Source: Thiothrix sp.
GTDB lineage: Bacteria; Pseudomonadota; Gammaproteobacteria; Thiotrichales; Thiotrichaceae
Direction of reading: 5' to 3'
Assembly (NCBI GenBank): GCA_020442915.1
Contig: JAGRJD010000101.1
Span: 1-33,442 of the forward strand
DNA: 33,442 nucleotides
Shown: positions 1-8,153 of the stretch, piece by piece
How positions within the stretch are numbered: position 1 is the first letter of the stretch
How the letters are laid out: the number at the start of each line of letters is the position of its first letter
Position numbers and translations under genes: made by a program
Notes under the pieces: generated by a model
Seen by the model: only the letters and a program-made list of their open reading frames with translations
The model's database searches: none
Told to the model about the DNA's origin: nothing

Positions 1-1390
1 ACTCGAACTTGATCTCTTTCCAGGTTTCCATGGCTGCAGCCAGTTCGGGACTTGACTTGGCGGCATTGCGCAGCACCTCGCCGCCACGCTTTTCCAGCCC
101 TTCCCCGCCATTGCGGTTGCGGTCTTCCACACAGGCCTCCAGTGCCACACGGTTGGCCGCCGCACCGGCAGCATTGCCCCAGGGATGGCCCAGGGTACCG
201 CCCCCGAACTGCAGCACCGAGTCATCACCGAAGATGGTGACCAGTGCCGGCATGTGCCAGACGTGGATACCGCCGGATGCGACCGGGAATACCCCCGGCA
301 TGGAACCCCAATCCTGGTCGAAGAAAATACCACGGGAACGGTCCTCCTTGATGTAGCGGTCACGCATGATGTCGATCCAGCCCAGGGTGGCATCACGGTC
401 CCCTTCGAGCTTGCCGACCACGGTGCCGGAGTGCAGGTGATCACCACCGGACAGACGCAGCAGTTTGGCCAGCACCCGGAAATGGATACCATGGTGCGGG
501 TTGCGGTCCAGCACCGCATGCATGGCGCGGTGAATGTGCAGCAGAACACCATTGTCACGGCACCAGTTGGCCAGACCGGTATTGGCACACCAGCCTCCGG
601 TGATGTAGTCGTGCATGATGATGGGGGCACCGATTTCACGTGCGTACTCTGCCCGCTTGTACATTTCCTCCGGCGTCGGTGCGGTCACATTCAGGTAATG
701 CCCCTTGCGCTCACCGGTTTCACGCTCAGACTTGTCAATGGCCTCCATGACGAAATCGAAGCGCTGACGCCAGCGCATGAAAGGCTGGGAGTTGACATTT
801 TCGTCATCCTTGGTGAAATCCAGTCCGCCCCGCAGGCACTCATAAACGGCCCGGCCATAGTTCTTGGCCGACAGACCCAGTTTGGGCTTGATGGTGCAGC
901 CCAGCAGCGGACGGCCATATTTGTTCATGATGTCACGCTCGACCTGGATACCATGCGGCGGTCCGCCACAGGTCATGACATAGGCAATCGGGAAGCGTAC
1001 ATCCTCCAGCCGCAGGGCACGCACGGCTTTGAAACCGAACACGTTGCCCACCAGCGAAGTAAACACATTGACAACCGAGCCTTCCTCAAACAGGTCGATC
1101 GGGTAGGCGATAAAGGCGTAAAAACAGGTATCGTCGCCCGGCACATCCTCAATGGCATAGGCACGCCCCTTGTAATAGTCCAGATCGGTCAGCAGATCAG
1201 TCCAGACCGTGGTCCAGGTGCCGGTGGAGGATTCGGCAGCGACGGCAGCAGCAGCCTCTTCCCGGGGAACCCCCGGCTGGGGAGTGATCTTGAAACAGGC
1301 CAGGATGTCGGTATCCTGTGGTGTGTATTCCGGCATCCAGTACGTTTCACGGTACTCTTTCACACCGGCATTATAGGTTTTGACGGCCAT
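1..1390 (-). CDS. cbbL: RuBisCO form I large subunit, C-terminus cut by window edge
   Basis: Catalyses CO2 fixation onto ribulose-1,5-bisphosphate in the Calvin cycle. Reading the minus strand from the ATG at 1390 gives 463 codons of a family usually near 470 residues, so only about ten residues and the stop lie off the left edge. The N-terminus begins [18 protein letters not shown]; the active-site segment [11 protein letters not shown] contains the lysine that is carbamylated, and the loop and phosphate-binding motifs [18 protein letters not shown] and [11 protein letters not shown] are intact. A strong ribosome site (GAGAGGAGG, complement of 1397-1405) precedes the start. It is divergent from cbbR, which fits CbbR control. 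From memory, the N-terminus and the [10 protein letters not shown] end resemble carboxysomal form IA (Halothiobacillus type) more than the non-carboxysomal branch. The small subunit gene and any carboxysome genes would lie off the left edge. Confidence 0.97.
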   Translation of the reverse strand, partial: MAVKTYNAGVKEYRETYWMPEYTPQDTDILACFKITPQPGVPREEAAAAVAAESSTGTWTTVWTDLLTDLDYYKGRAYAIEDVPGDDTCFYAFIAYPIDLFEEGSVVNVFTSLVGNVFGFKAVRALRLEDVRFPIAYVMTCGGPPHGIQVERDIMNKYGRPLLGCTIKPKLGLSAKNYGRAVYECLRGGLDFTKDDENVNSQPFMRWRQRFDFVMEAIDKSERETGERKGHYLNVTAPTPEEMYKRAEYAREIGAPIIMHDYITGGWCANTGLANWCRDNGVLLHIHRAMHAVLDRNPHHGIHFRVLAKLLRLSGGDHLHSGTVVGKLEGDRDATLGWIDIMRDRYIKEDRSRGIFFDQDWGSMPGVFPVASGGIHVWHMPALVTIFGDDSVLQFGGGTLGHPWGNAAGAAANRVALEACVEDRNRNGGEGLEKRGGEVLRNAAKSSPELAAAMETWKEIKFE

Positions 1391-1396
1391 CAAGTG

Positions 1397-1405
1397 CCTC
1401 CTCTC
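1397..1405 (-). promoter_or_regulatory. Ribosome binding site of cbbL
   Basis: The minus strand reads GAGAGGAGG six bases before the ATG at 1390, a near-perfect Shine-Dalgarno match. It fixes the start codon and fits a very highly expressed gene. Confidence 0.8.
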
Positions 1406-1458
1406 ATGCAATAAACGATTATCGGTAGCAGCCTGCCACAGCCAGCTGATGGGGGCTT

Positions 1459-1523
1459 ATTATAAGACAGCCAACCATAATTAAAACTAAGAGTTATGCT
1501 ACAATAATATAAGCAACAGTTAT
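1459..1523 (-). promoter_or_regulatory. Probable cbbL promoter with CbbR-type operator repeats
   Basis: On the minus strand a perfect TATAAT lies at 1464-1459 with no good -35 hexamer, as expected for an activator-dependent promoter. Just upstream of it are two A/T-rich inverted repeats: ATAA-N13-TTAT at 1477-1497 and ATAA-N7-TTAT at 1509-1523. Both end in the same heptamer AGTTATG, repeated 26 bp apart (1492-1498 and 1518-1524). LysR-type regulators bind T-N11-A inverted repeats, and CbbR sites are usually described as TNA-N7-TNA, which the 1509-1523 element fits. The sites also abut the cbbR start, so autoregulation is possible. Binding itself is inferred. Confidence 0.55.
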
Positions 1524-1537
1524 GTTTTGATGTTTTC

Positions 1538-2455
1538 ATGCACCTGACTTTACGCCAGATCCAGATTTTCGAGGCCGTTGCCCGCCAGGAAAGCCATACC
1601 CGTGCGGCAGAAAAGCTGCACATGACCCAGCCGGCAGTCTCCATGCAGATCCGGCAGCTGGAGCAGTATCTCGGCATCCCGCTGTTCGAGCGCCGGGGAC
1701 GACGCATGTGCCTGACACATGCCGGACGCGAACTACTGCACTATGCCGGACAGGTGCTGCATGCCTACAATGACCTGCAGGTGGCCATTGAAGGCATGCA
1801 ACAGGTGGACAAGGGGCATCTGGCGGTTGCCGTCACCACGACCGCCAACCACTTTGCCACCAAGCTGCTGGCCGACTTCACCCGTCAGCACGAAGGCGTC
1901 ACGGTCACTCTGGATGTTTCCAATCGTCGCACCCTGCTGGAGCAGCTGGAAAACGGTGAGCCGGACCTGGTCATCATGGGTGAAGCGCCCAAAGGTTATA
2001 ACCTGCAGTCCGAACCATTGATACCCAACCCGCTGGTGGTGATCGCCAGCCCCGGACATACCTGTGCCCGTCAGACCTGGCTCCATCTGGAAGACATCAT
2101 GAGCGAACGTTTCGTAATCCGCGAGCAGGGCTCAGGGACACGCACGGCCATCGAGAAACACCTGCACGCCTATGGCTACAGCTGCCAGACCTCGCTGGAG
2201 ATGCGCAGCAATGAAACCATCAAGCATGCGGTTGAAGCCGGCCTGGGACTGGGGATCGTGCCGCTGCATACCATCCAGCCGGAGCTGGACTCCGGGCGGC
2301 TGCGGGTGCTGAATGTCGAGTCATTCCCTATTCAGCGTTACTGGCATATTGTTATACGCAAAGGCAAGCGCCTGTCTCCGGTCGCCCAGGCTTTCCGGGA
2401 CTTCGTGCGCCAGTCAGCCGGTGCACTGGCTGTCACGCCGGTGGTACCGGCCTGA
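1538..2455 (+). CDS. cbbR: LysR-type regulator CbbR of the Calvin cycle genes
   Basis: 305 residues, the normal length for a LysR regulator. Residues about 5-63 form the winged helix-turn-helix (LRQIQIFEAVARQESHTRAA, then TQPAVSMQIRQLEQYLGIPLF), followed by a linker helix and a LysR substrate-binding domain from about 90 to 295. Divergent placement 147 bp from cbbL identifies it as CbbR, which activates cbb genes in response to metabolites such as NADPH or RuBP in studied species. The ATG at 1538 has no strong ribosome site and sits just past the operator repeats, so autorepression is plausible. Its last 23 bp overlap the end of the convergent gene at 2433-2873. Confidence 0.93.
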   Translation: MHLTLRQIQIFEAVARQESHTRAAEKLHMTQPAVSMQIRQLEQYLGIPLFERRGRRMCLTHAGRELLHYAGQVLHAYNDLQVAIEGMQQVDKGHLAVAVTTTANHFATKLLADFTRQHEGVTVTLDVSNRRTLLEQLENGEPDLVIMGEAPKGYNLQSEPLIPNPLVVIASPGHTCARQTWLHLEDIMSERFVIREQGSGTRTAIEKHLHAYGYSCQTSLEMRSNETIKHAVEAGLGLGIVPLHTIQPELDSGRLRVLNVESFPIQRYWHIVIRKGKRLSPVAQAFRDFVRQSAGALAVTPVVPA

Positions 2456-2873
2456 AACGGATGATACGCCGGGCCGGATGCCCGGAGCCTTGCTGCAGAA
2501 AGGCACGTCGGTCACGCTCCAGCAGGATACGGGTGGCAGTGGCAAATTCCTGCACCATCCGCCGCATGGTTTCATGGGCCTGCCCCTGATACCAGACATA
2601 ACGGAAAGGGACGGGCTCATCCAGACAGGTGCGCACCTGGGGTTGAAAATGCTGCCAGGCAAACTCGATCTCGCGCCGGCCATGATGGTCGACAAAAATG
2701 ATTTCATGCGCACCCAGCACCGCCAGATACTGCATGCTGCGTACCGGCACAAACACATGATCCTGCGAGGCATGCTGCAGCAACAGGTGGGCCTGATTAT
2801 AAACCGGCCCGGGCAGGGTTCTGGCCTCATGTCCCAAAGCACTGCCCTGGTAGAATGTTTCAATCGTATGCAT
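2433..2873 (-). CDS. Conserved-looking hypothetical protein convergent with cbbR
   Basis: 146 residues starting MHTIETFYQGSALGHEARTL. I do not recognise the family. It has no signal peptide or membrane segment and looks like a compact soluble alpha/beta protein. A mid-section (HVFVPVRSMQYLAVLGAHEIIFVDHHGRR) shows strand-like hydrophobic runs, followed by FAWQHFQPQVR and an amphipathic helix (HETMRRMVQEFATATRILLERDRRAFL), then a basic tail. The competing plus-strand frame over this stretch has low-complexity shadow composition. The gene ends inside the last codons of cbbR (23 bp antisense overlap). Whether it is tied to carbon fixation is unknown. Confidence 0.7.
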   Translation of the reverse strand: MHTIETFYQGSALGHEARTLPGPVYNQAHLLLQHASQDHVFVPVRSMQYLAVLGAHEIIFVDHHGRREIEFAWQHFQPQVRTCLDEPVPFRYVWYQGQAHETMRRMVQEFATATRILLERDRRAFLQQGSGHPARRIIRFRPVPPA

Positions 2874-2959
2874 GGTCAGGGTTCAATCGGGGAAAAGAAA
2901 ATGGATGCTTTCAAGTTTAGCTCTGATAAGCTGATCCGGACAAACGAGCAGAGGATGTC

Positions 2960-3628
2960 ATGATGAACCATCACCTTCAATGGAAAACAGCCTGCACCGC
3001 TGCCGGCATATGGCTCTGTGCAAGCAGCGCACCGGTACTGGCAGCCGACACCAGCAGCACTGCCCCGGCCCGCTTTCCGGACGAAGTCGCCACGGCACCG
3101 GCAACCACTCCCCCCGTACAGGCCAGTCCCGGCTATGCGGGCTATCCGGTCGGCTACTACCCCAACCCCTATGCCTATAACCGGTATCCGGCTTACCCCT
3201 ACACCGGCTACCCGGTCTATGCACCCGCTACACGCCTTTATGCCTATCCCTATGGCTATGTCAATCCCTATGGGGCTGCCTACCCGCAGCAGCCGGTCAG
3301 CCCGCAGCAGGCCCCCCGCTACACCAGCCCCTACAATCCGAATCTGGCAGCGACCCCCGGCCCCAAACCGCCACCACCGCCTCAACCCAAAAAGGAAACC
3401 AGACCCTGGGGTGATACGCGTTATATATGGCCGGACTTTTACACGGACTTCACCGGCGACTTCTGGGACAAAATGATCAATGCGCCCTCTGACATGGGCT
3501 ATATGCCGGGTGGCTGGCGTTTTCCATCCTTCAGCTCACCGGACCCGGTCACGATCGGGGATGCCGTGGCCAATCAGGTGCCACCGATTCTGGATGAAAG
3601 TGCCAATTTCATGAATTTCACCCATTAA
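2960..3628 (+). CDS. Exported Tyr/Pro-rich protein with conserved-looking C-terminal domain
   Basis: 222 residues. The start may be this ATG or the adjacent one at 2963; an AGAGGA precedes both. A signal peptide ends near VLAA (about residue 29). Residues about 55-120 are extremely rich in Tyr and Pro in YP, PY and GYP steps, then comes a proline stretch (PKPPPPPQPKK), then a differently composed C-terminal part (about 145-222) rich in aromatic and acidic residues, containing WPDFYTDFTGDFWDKM and MGYMPGGWRFPSF. The composition resembles envelope or granule-coating proteins such as sulfur globule proteins, but I cannot assign it to that family. The next gene, a lipoprotein transglycosylase, starts 66 bp downstream on the same strand, so the two are probably co-transcribed. 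Confidence 0.8.
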   Translation: MMNHHLQWKTACTAAGIWLCASSAPVLAADTSSTAPARFPDEVATAPATTPPVQASPGYAGYPVGYYPNPYAYNRYPAYPYTGYPVYAPATRLYAYPYGYVNPYGAAYPQQPVSPQQAPRYTSPYNPNLAATPGPKPPPPPQPKKETRPWGDTRYIWPDFYTDFTGDFWDKMINAPSDMGYMPGGWRFPSFSSPDPVTIGDAVANQVPPILDESANFMNFTH

Positions 3629-3694
3629 AAAGTGCAGCAGGGCTGCCACCGGTATAAGGGCTTACCGGTCAACCAACCAAACGAGGATATAATA

Positions 3695-5332
3695 ATGAAG
3701 TCGGGTCGACTGTATATTTCAGGGTTAATCCTGATGGGTTTCACGGGGATGATGACAGGTTGCAGCAGCACGCCTGCCGGCAGCAGAACAACAGGACAGG
3801 ATGCCGGCATCAGACAGGCTCCCGAACCGTCACCAGCACCACCATCAGTCGCTCAAAAAGCAGAGCCACTACGGACACCGGCAGCGACATCAGCAGCCAG
3901 CCCCGGCCCGGCAGCAGTACGTCAGGACAGCCGCTATCTGGCTGAAAAAAAACGCCAGGAAGCCTTGCGCCTGCAATACAACCGCAGCTGGGTCCAGGAG
4001 CGTGAACAGGCTCAGGAACAGGCCCGTCAACAGCAGGTTCATCAGGCCCGGACCAAAAAAGCCGCTGAGCAGGCACAGCAGGCTGCCGAGCAGGCCCGAC
4101 GGGAGCAGGAGCAACGACAGCAGCAACTGGTGCACCAGCAGGCGCAGCAGGAACTTGCCCGTCAACGACAGGCCTACCATGACCGCTACCAGCAACAACA
4201 GGCAGATGTACAGGCCCGCCAGCAGCAGGCCCAGGCTGCAGCCGCACAGGCACAAAGGGTCCGCCAGCAGCAACAGGCAACCGCACAGGCCCGCCAGCAG
4301 CAGGTGCAGCAGACGGCCCGCAATAACCATGTCGGCTATGGCGGCCATGGCAGCGGCAACTATTATGCCGACCGCATCAGCGGAGATTTTGCCGGCAACA
4401 GTGCACTGAATGCCTTTGTCGAAAAAATGGTACGCAAGGACGGCTTTGATCGTGGCTACCTGTATGGGGTCTTTTCCAGAGTCCGCAACCGGGATGAAGT
4501 GGCGCGGCTCTGGGCTGGCAACAACGGCGGCGCCACAACACCGGGTGGCTGGTACAACTATCGTGCAAAATTCGTAACACCCGACAATATCAAGAAAGGT
4601 ACCCAGTTCTGGCTGCAGCATGCTGCCCAGCTGCAACGTGCCTCCCAGCGTTACGGCGTCGACCCGGAATACATTATCGGCATCATGGGAGTGGAAACCC
4701 GCTGGGGCCGGATTTTTGGCAAACACCGTGTCATTGATGCACTGACCACCTCAGCAATTGTCAACAAGCGTCGCAGCAGCTTCTTCTTTGATGAGCTGGA
4801 AAACTACCTGCTCATGACCCGCAGCGAACGCATGGATCCGCTGGAACCCAAGGGTTCTTATGCCGGTGCCATGGGCTACGGACAGTTCATGCCCAGCAGC
4901 TTCCGCAGCTTTGCCGTCGATTTCGACGGAGATGGTATCAGGGACCTCTGGAATCCGGATGATGCCATTGGCAGTATCGCCAACTATTTCGCCAAACACG
5001 GCTGGCGTAACGGGCAGTCAGTAGCTGTGCCGGCACAGGTTTCTTCTCAGGCCTATGCCAGCATGGCTGATGGCTATAAAGTGCTCTACTCCCCCTCAAA
5101 ACTGGAAAAGAACGGCATCCAGCCCGCCAGCGGCCAGTGGAGCAACACCCCGAGAACCCATCTGCTGGCACTGACCACTGTACCGGGGGGAGTCAAAGAG
5201 CCCTGGATCGGCTATCACAACTTTTATGTGATTACCCGCTATAATCACAGTAACTACTATGCCATGGCAGTACATCAGCTGGCACAGTCGGTCAAACAGC
5301 AGGTCAGTGGTTACACTTACGCCAGCCGCTGA
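3695..5332 (+). CDS. mltB: Lytic murein transglycosylase, MltB (SLT_2) family lipoprotein with long Gln-rich insert
   Basis: 545 residues from the ATG at 3695, chosen over an upstream in-frame start because it has a GAGG ribosome site and gives a proper lipoprotein signal with lipobox MTGC (Cys23). Residues about 78-210 are a Gln/Ala/Arg-rich heptad-like segment predicted to be one long helix or coiled coil. The catalytic MltB domain follows: GVETRWG holds the presumed catalytic glutamate (Glu334), with GAMGYGQFMPSSF and VDFDGDGIRDLWNPDDAIGSIANYF as further signatures. It should cleave peptidoglycan glycan strands from the inner face of the outer membrane, giving anhydromuropeptides. MltB is usually about 360 residues, so the helical insert is the odd part. 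The symbol is by family only. Confidence 0.9.
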   Translation: MKSGRLYISGLILMGFTGMMTGCSSTPAGSRTTGQDAGIRQAPEPSPAPPSVAQKAEPLRTPAATSAASPGPAAVRQDSRYLAEKKRQEALRLQYNRSWVQEREQAQEQARQQQVHQARTKKAAEQAQQAAEQARREQEQRQQQLVHQQAQQELARQRQAYHDRYQQQQADVQARQQQAQAAAAQAQRVRQQQQATAQARQQQVQQTARNNHVGYGGHGSGNYYADRISGDFAGNSALNAFVEKMVRKDGFDRGYLYGVFSRVRNRDEVARLWAGNNGGATTPGGWYNYRAKFVTPDNIKKGTQFWLQHAAQLQRASQRYGVDPEYIIGIMGVETRWGRIFGKHRVIDALTTSAIVNKRRSSFFFDELENYLLMTRSERMDPLEPKGSYAGAMGYGQFMPSSFRSFAVDFDGDGIRDLWNPDDAIGSIANYFAKHGWRNGQSVAVPAQVSSQAYASMADGYKVLYSPSKLEKNGIQPASGQWSNTPRTHLLALTTVPGGVKEPWIGYHNFYVITRYNHSNYYAMAVHQLAQSVKQQVSGYTYASR

Positions 5333-5348
5333 TCTGAAAAAGTGGAGT

Positions 5349-5369
5349 GCTGAGCCAGCATGGCTTAGC
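5349..5369 (+). terminator. Hairpin after mltB, possible terminator
   Basis: GCTGAGCCA and TGGCTTAGC form a 9-bp stem (one G-T pair) with a three-base loop, 16 bp past the mltB stop. It lacks an immediate T run, so it may be only an mRNA-stabilising hairpin. The rest of 5333-5546 holds A/T-rich sequence with T runs near 5464-5480 where a promoter for the next gene could lie; I see no convincing -35/-10 pair. Confidence 0.3.
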
Positions 5370-5546
5370 CTTCACCTAAAGGTTATGTTTTCAAAATAAT
5401 AAAAGCACTGACTTTTTGTCTGCATTTTAACCAACAAGGGCCGGAAAATGACATATCGCAACGTTTTTTCTGTTTTTTTACTCTTTCATTGCACTGCAAC
5501 AGTGCTATCCTCTAGCCGCATCTTCCAGTGAAATACAGTATTGCTT

Positions 5547-6836
5547 ATGAATACACTCACCTTCAGTGAGGCTCGCCACCTCGTGGCTCGCACTGGGCTT
5601 GGCGCGGAGTGGGGGAGCATCAAAAAATTGGAAGGCCTGCCCATACCGCAGGCGGTTGAGTTCATTCTCAGCCCACCGCCATCCTATACCAAGCCGCCAC
5701 CTTACATGACACCTTGGCGACAGATGGAACCCATGCGGGGCGAGGCCATGCAGCGCAAGGATGCTTGGGTGCGTGCCAAAAAAGAGGGAGAAAACCTGCA
5801 GGCCTGGTGGATAGACCAGCTGCTGACAACACGCTCTCCCTTTACCGAGCGCATGACCCTGTTCTGGCACAATTACTTCACGTCCTCCCTGCAGAAAACC
5901 CAGCAACCCAGCCTGCTGTACCGGCAGAACCTGATGCTGCGCCAGAATGCACTGGGCAACTTCCGCCAGCTGCTGCGCTCCGTTGCCCGCGACCCGGCCA
6001 TGCTGGTCTACCTGGATGGCTACAAAAACGTCAAGGCCAGTCCCAACGAAAACTTCGCCCGCGAACTGCTGGAGCTGTTCACCATCGGGATCGGCAATTA
6101 TACCGAGCAGGATGTGCGTGCTGCCGCCAGAGCCTTTACCGGCTGGGGCGTGAATCCCGGCAATGGGCACTTCATTTTCCGTGCCGAGCAGCATGACAAC
6201 AGCCGTCTCATTTTCCTGCGTCGCGCCGGCAGTTTTAATGGTGATGACATCATTGAAATCCTGCTGCAGCATCCGCGTACGGCTGAGCGTGTCGTGGAAA
6301 AATTCTGGCATGAATTTGTCAGTGATGCCGGCCCGGCCCGTCGCACCGTCATGTCCTGGGCCAACCAGTTCCGCAAGGCGGATTACGACATCAAGACCCT
6401 GCTGCGCGTGATCCTGAACAGCCCCGAGTTCTGGGCAGCCTCCAATCGCGGCAATCTGGTCAAGTCGCCGGTTGACCTCCTGATTGGGACGGTACGCATG
6501 ATCCCCTATCCTCGCCTCCGGCACAGCGAGATGGTAAACCTGTGCCGCCTGCTGGGCCAACGTCTGTTTGACCCCCCCAGTGTCAAGGGCTGGGAAGGAG
6601 GCAATGACTGGATCAGCACCCAGACCCTGCTCGTCAGGGCTGCCTATCTGGCCAAAATTTCACGCGGCAACCTGAATGCCCGTGTTGATACCGGATTACG
6701 GTTACCGGCCAAAGAAGGACAGGAAATGCTGGACTGGCTGCTGGCGGTGCCACCCGTCAATCCGTTGCCGGACATTCCGGGGCAACGGCGTCTGGCTCAT
6801 TCATTGTTGAGGGATCCTGCGTTTCAGGTTTCCTGA
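5547..6836 (+). CDS. DUF1800 family protein
   Basis: 429 residues from ATG 5547; an in-frame TTG six bases earlier is less likely. The family hallmark NENFARELLELFTIG, followed by YTEQDVRAAARAFTGW, sits in the middle, and the N-terminal ARHLVARTGLGAEWGSIKKL matches the usual opening helix of the family. The segment RVVEKFWHEFVSD is also typical, as is the C-terminal DPPSVKGWEGGNDWIST. The biochemical function is unknown. Members nearly always sit directly upstream of a DUF1501 gene, as here (70 bp gap). Unlike its partner it has no visible signal peptide, which raises the possibility of co-export with the Tat substrate or a cytoplasmic role. Confidence 0.9.
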   Translation: MNTLTFSEARHLVARTGLGAEWGSIKKLEGLPIPQAVEFILSPPPSYTKPPPYMTPWRQMEPMRGEAMQRKDAWVRAKKEGENLQAWWIDQLLTTRSPFTERMTLFWHNYFTSSLQKTQQPSLLYRQNLMLRQNALGNFRQLLRSVARDPAMLVYLDGYKNVKASPNENFARELLELFTIGIGNYTEQDVRAAARAFTGWGVNPGNGHFIFRAEQHDNSRLIFLRRAGSFNGDDIIEILLQHPRTAERVVEKFWHEFVSDAGPARRTVMSWANQFRKADYDIKTLLRVILNSPEFWAASNRGNLVKSPVDLLIGTVRMIPYPRLRHSEMVNLCRLLGQRLFDPPSVKGWEGGNDWISTQTLLVRAAYLAKISRGNLNARVDTGLRLPAKEGQEMLDWLLAVPPVNPLPDIPGQRRLAHSLLRDPAFQVS

Positions 6837-6906
6837 CCTGATCAATAAAAATAATCGCAGGATACAGTGTGTATAAGTTTTAACCGTTAAGGGTAGTTTG
6901 CAGTTT

Positions 6907-8088
6907 ATGGATCGACGTCATTTTTTAAAGCTGGCCGGAGCTTTGCCAGCTGCCGGGTTTGTGCCTGAAGTTCTGGCCGCCCAACAACCCTCCGCCCCCC
7001 GGCAACCCCGCCAGAACCCGCGCAAGCTGGTGCTCGTCAGGCTCAAGGGCGGCAATGATGCACTGAATACCCTCATCCCCTGGTATGACTACGATTACTA
7101 CAGGAAACTGCGGCCCCGCATCAGCATGCCCGATCAGGTCAGAAACCTGGAAAAATACCAGCTGAAAAACGGTGGGCAGCAAAGCCTCAACCCGTGGCTC
7201 AAAGACCTGATGCCCTGGTGGGACAAAGGCCAGCTGGCCTGGATACAGGGTGTCGGTTATCCAAACCCGATTCTGTCCCACTTTGAATCCGCCGATATCT
7301 GGGAGACGGCCTCTTTTTCCACCACCAATCAGGGCTGGCTCTCACACGTGTTGCCCGGCTATAAACGCGACCTGCATGGCATCGTTCTGGGTGGCGAAGA
7401 GCTGGGTGCCCTGTCCGGCAAAGATTGCTATGCCATCTGCATGAAAAGCCCCGAAGTTTTTCTGAGCCAGACCAATCTTGTTGATCCAGTCCAGCCAAAC
7501 CGCAGACTCAACCCGGCCCTGTCTCACCTGACCAATATTCAGTCGCAGGTTGTCTCGGCCAGCAACCAGCTGGCGACCAAAATGGGACGTCCCCGCCCGA
7601 TAGGCCCCTGGCGCGCCCGGAGTGAAATTGGGCGCCAGCTTGAGTCGGTGGCCAAAATGATCGTCAATGGCATTGATGCCCCGGTCTACCTGGTGGAACT
7701 TGATGGCTTCGACACCCATGCCAATCAGCTGCGGGAACAGAACCACCTGCTGGAATACCTCGGCGTGGCCCTGAACGCATTTGCAGAGACCATGATACGT
7801 CATGGCCAATGGGATAACACTCTGGTCCTGACCTATTCTGAATTTGGCCGCCGCGTGGAAGAAAACCGGGCCGGGGGTACCGACCACGGTGCCGCATCCC
7901 TGCAGCTGGCCATGGGTGGCAGTGTCAGGGGCGGCCTGTATGGCGAGAAGCCAAACCTGCGCCGCCTTGACAACGCCGGTAACCTGCACATGAACATTGA
8001 CTTCCGTCAGGTTTACGGTACGGTTGCCCAACGCTGGTTCCGTCAGAGCAATCCTTGGGGTCAGCTGGGTACATTGCCATTTGTATGA
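6907..8088 (+). CDS. DUF1501 family protein with Tat signal
   Basis: 393 residues from ATG 6907, chosen over the in-frame TTG at 6898 because it places the twin-arginine motif DRRHFLKLAG at the very N-terminus. The signal continues to EVLAAQ (about residue 25). The remainder shows DUF1501 landmarks: LVLVRLKGGNDALNTLIPWYD near the start, ELDGFDTHANQ in the middle and TYSEFGRRVEEN with GGTDHGAAS near the end. The fold is related to sulfatase/alkaline-phosphatase-like proteins, with His and Asp residues placed to bind metal; no reaction is established. Export in folded form by Tat suggests a cofactor or metal is loaded in the cytoplasm. It presumably acts with the DUF1800 protein encoded just upstream. 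Confidence 0.9.
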   Translation: MDRRHFLKLAGALPAAGFVPEVLAAQQPSAPRQPRQNPRKLVLVRLKGGNDALNTLIPWYDYDYYRKLRPRISMPDQVRNLEKYQLKNGGQQSLNPWLKDLMPWWDKGQLAWIQGVGYPNPILSHFESADIWETASFSTTNQGWLSHVLPGYKRDLHGIVLGGEELGALSGKDCYAICMKSPEVFLSQTNLVDPVQPNRRLNPALSHLTNIQSQVVSASNQLATKMGRPRPIGPWRARSEIGRQLESVAKMIVNGIDAPVYLVELDGFDTHANQLREQNHLLEYLGVALNAFAETMIRHGQWDNTLVLTYSEFGRRVEENRAGGTDHGAASLQLAMGGSVRGGLYGEKPNLRRLDNAGNLHMNIDFRQVYGTVAQRWFRQSNPWGQLGTLPFV

Positions 8089-8153
8089 GGTTTCGGTTTA
8101 CTTCATAATCGTCCCTCCTTAAACGACACGGTTATAAGTCGGACTGAAACAAC

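Noticed and set aside
185..1414. Long plus-strand open frame of 409 codons
   Set aside because: It is antisense to cbbL, whose reading is unmistakable; the frame is a GC-driven shadow.
2313..2963. Plus-strand open frame of 216 codons over the cbbR end
   Set aside because: It overlaps both cbbR and the better-supported minus-strand gene and has no ribosome site.
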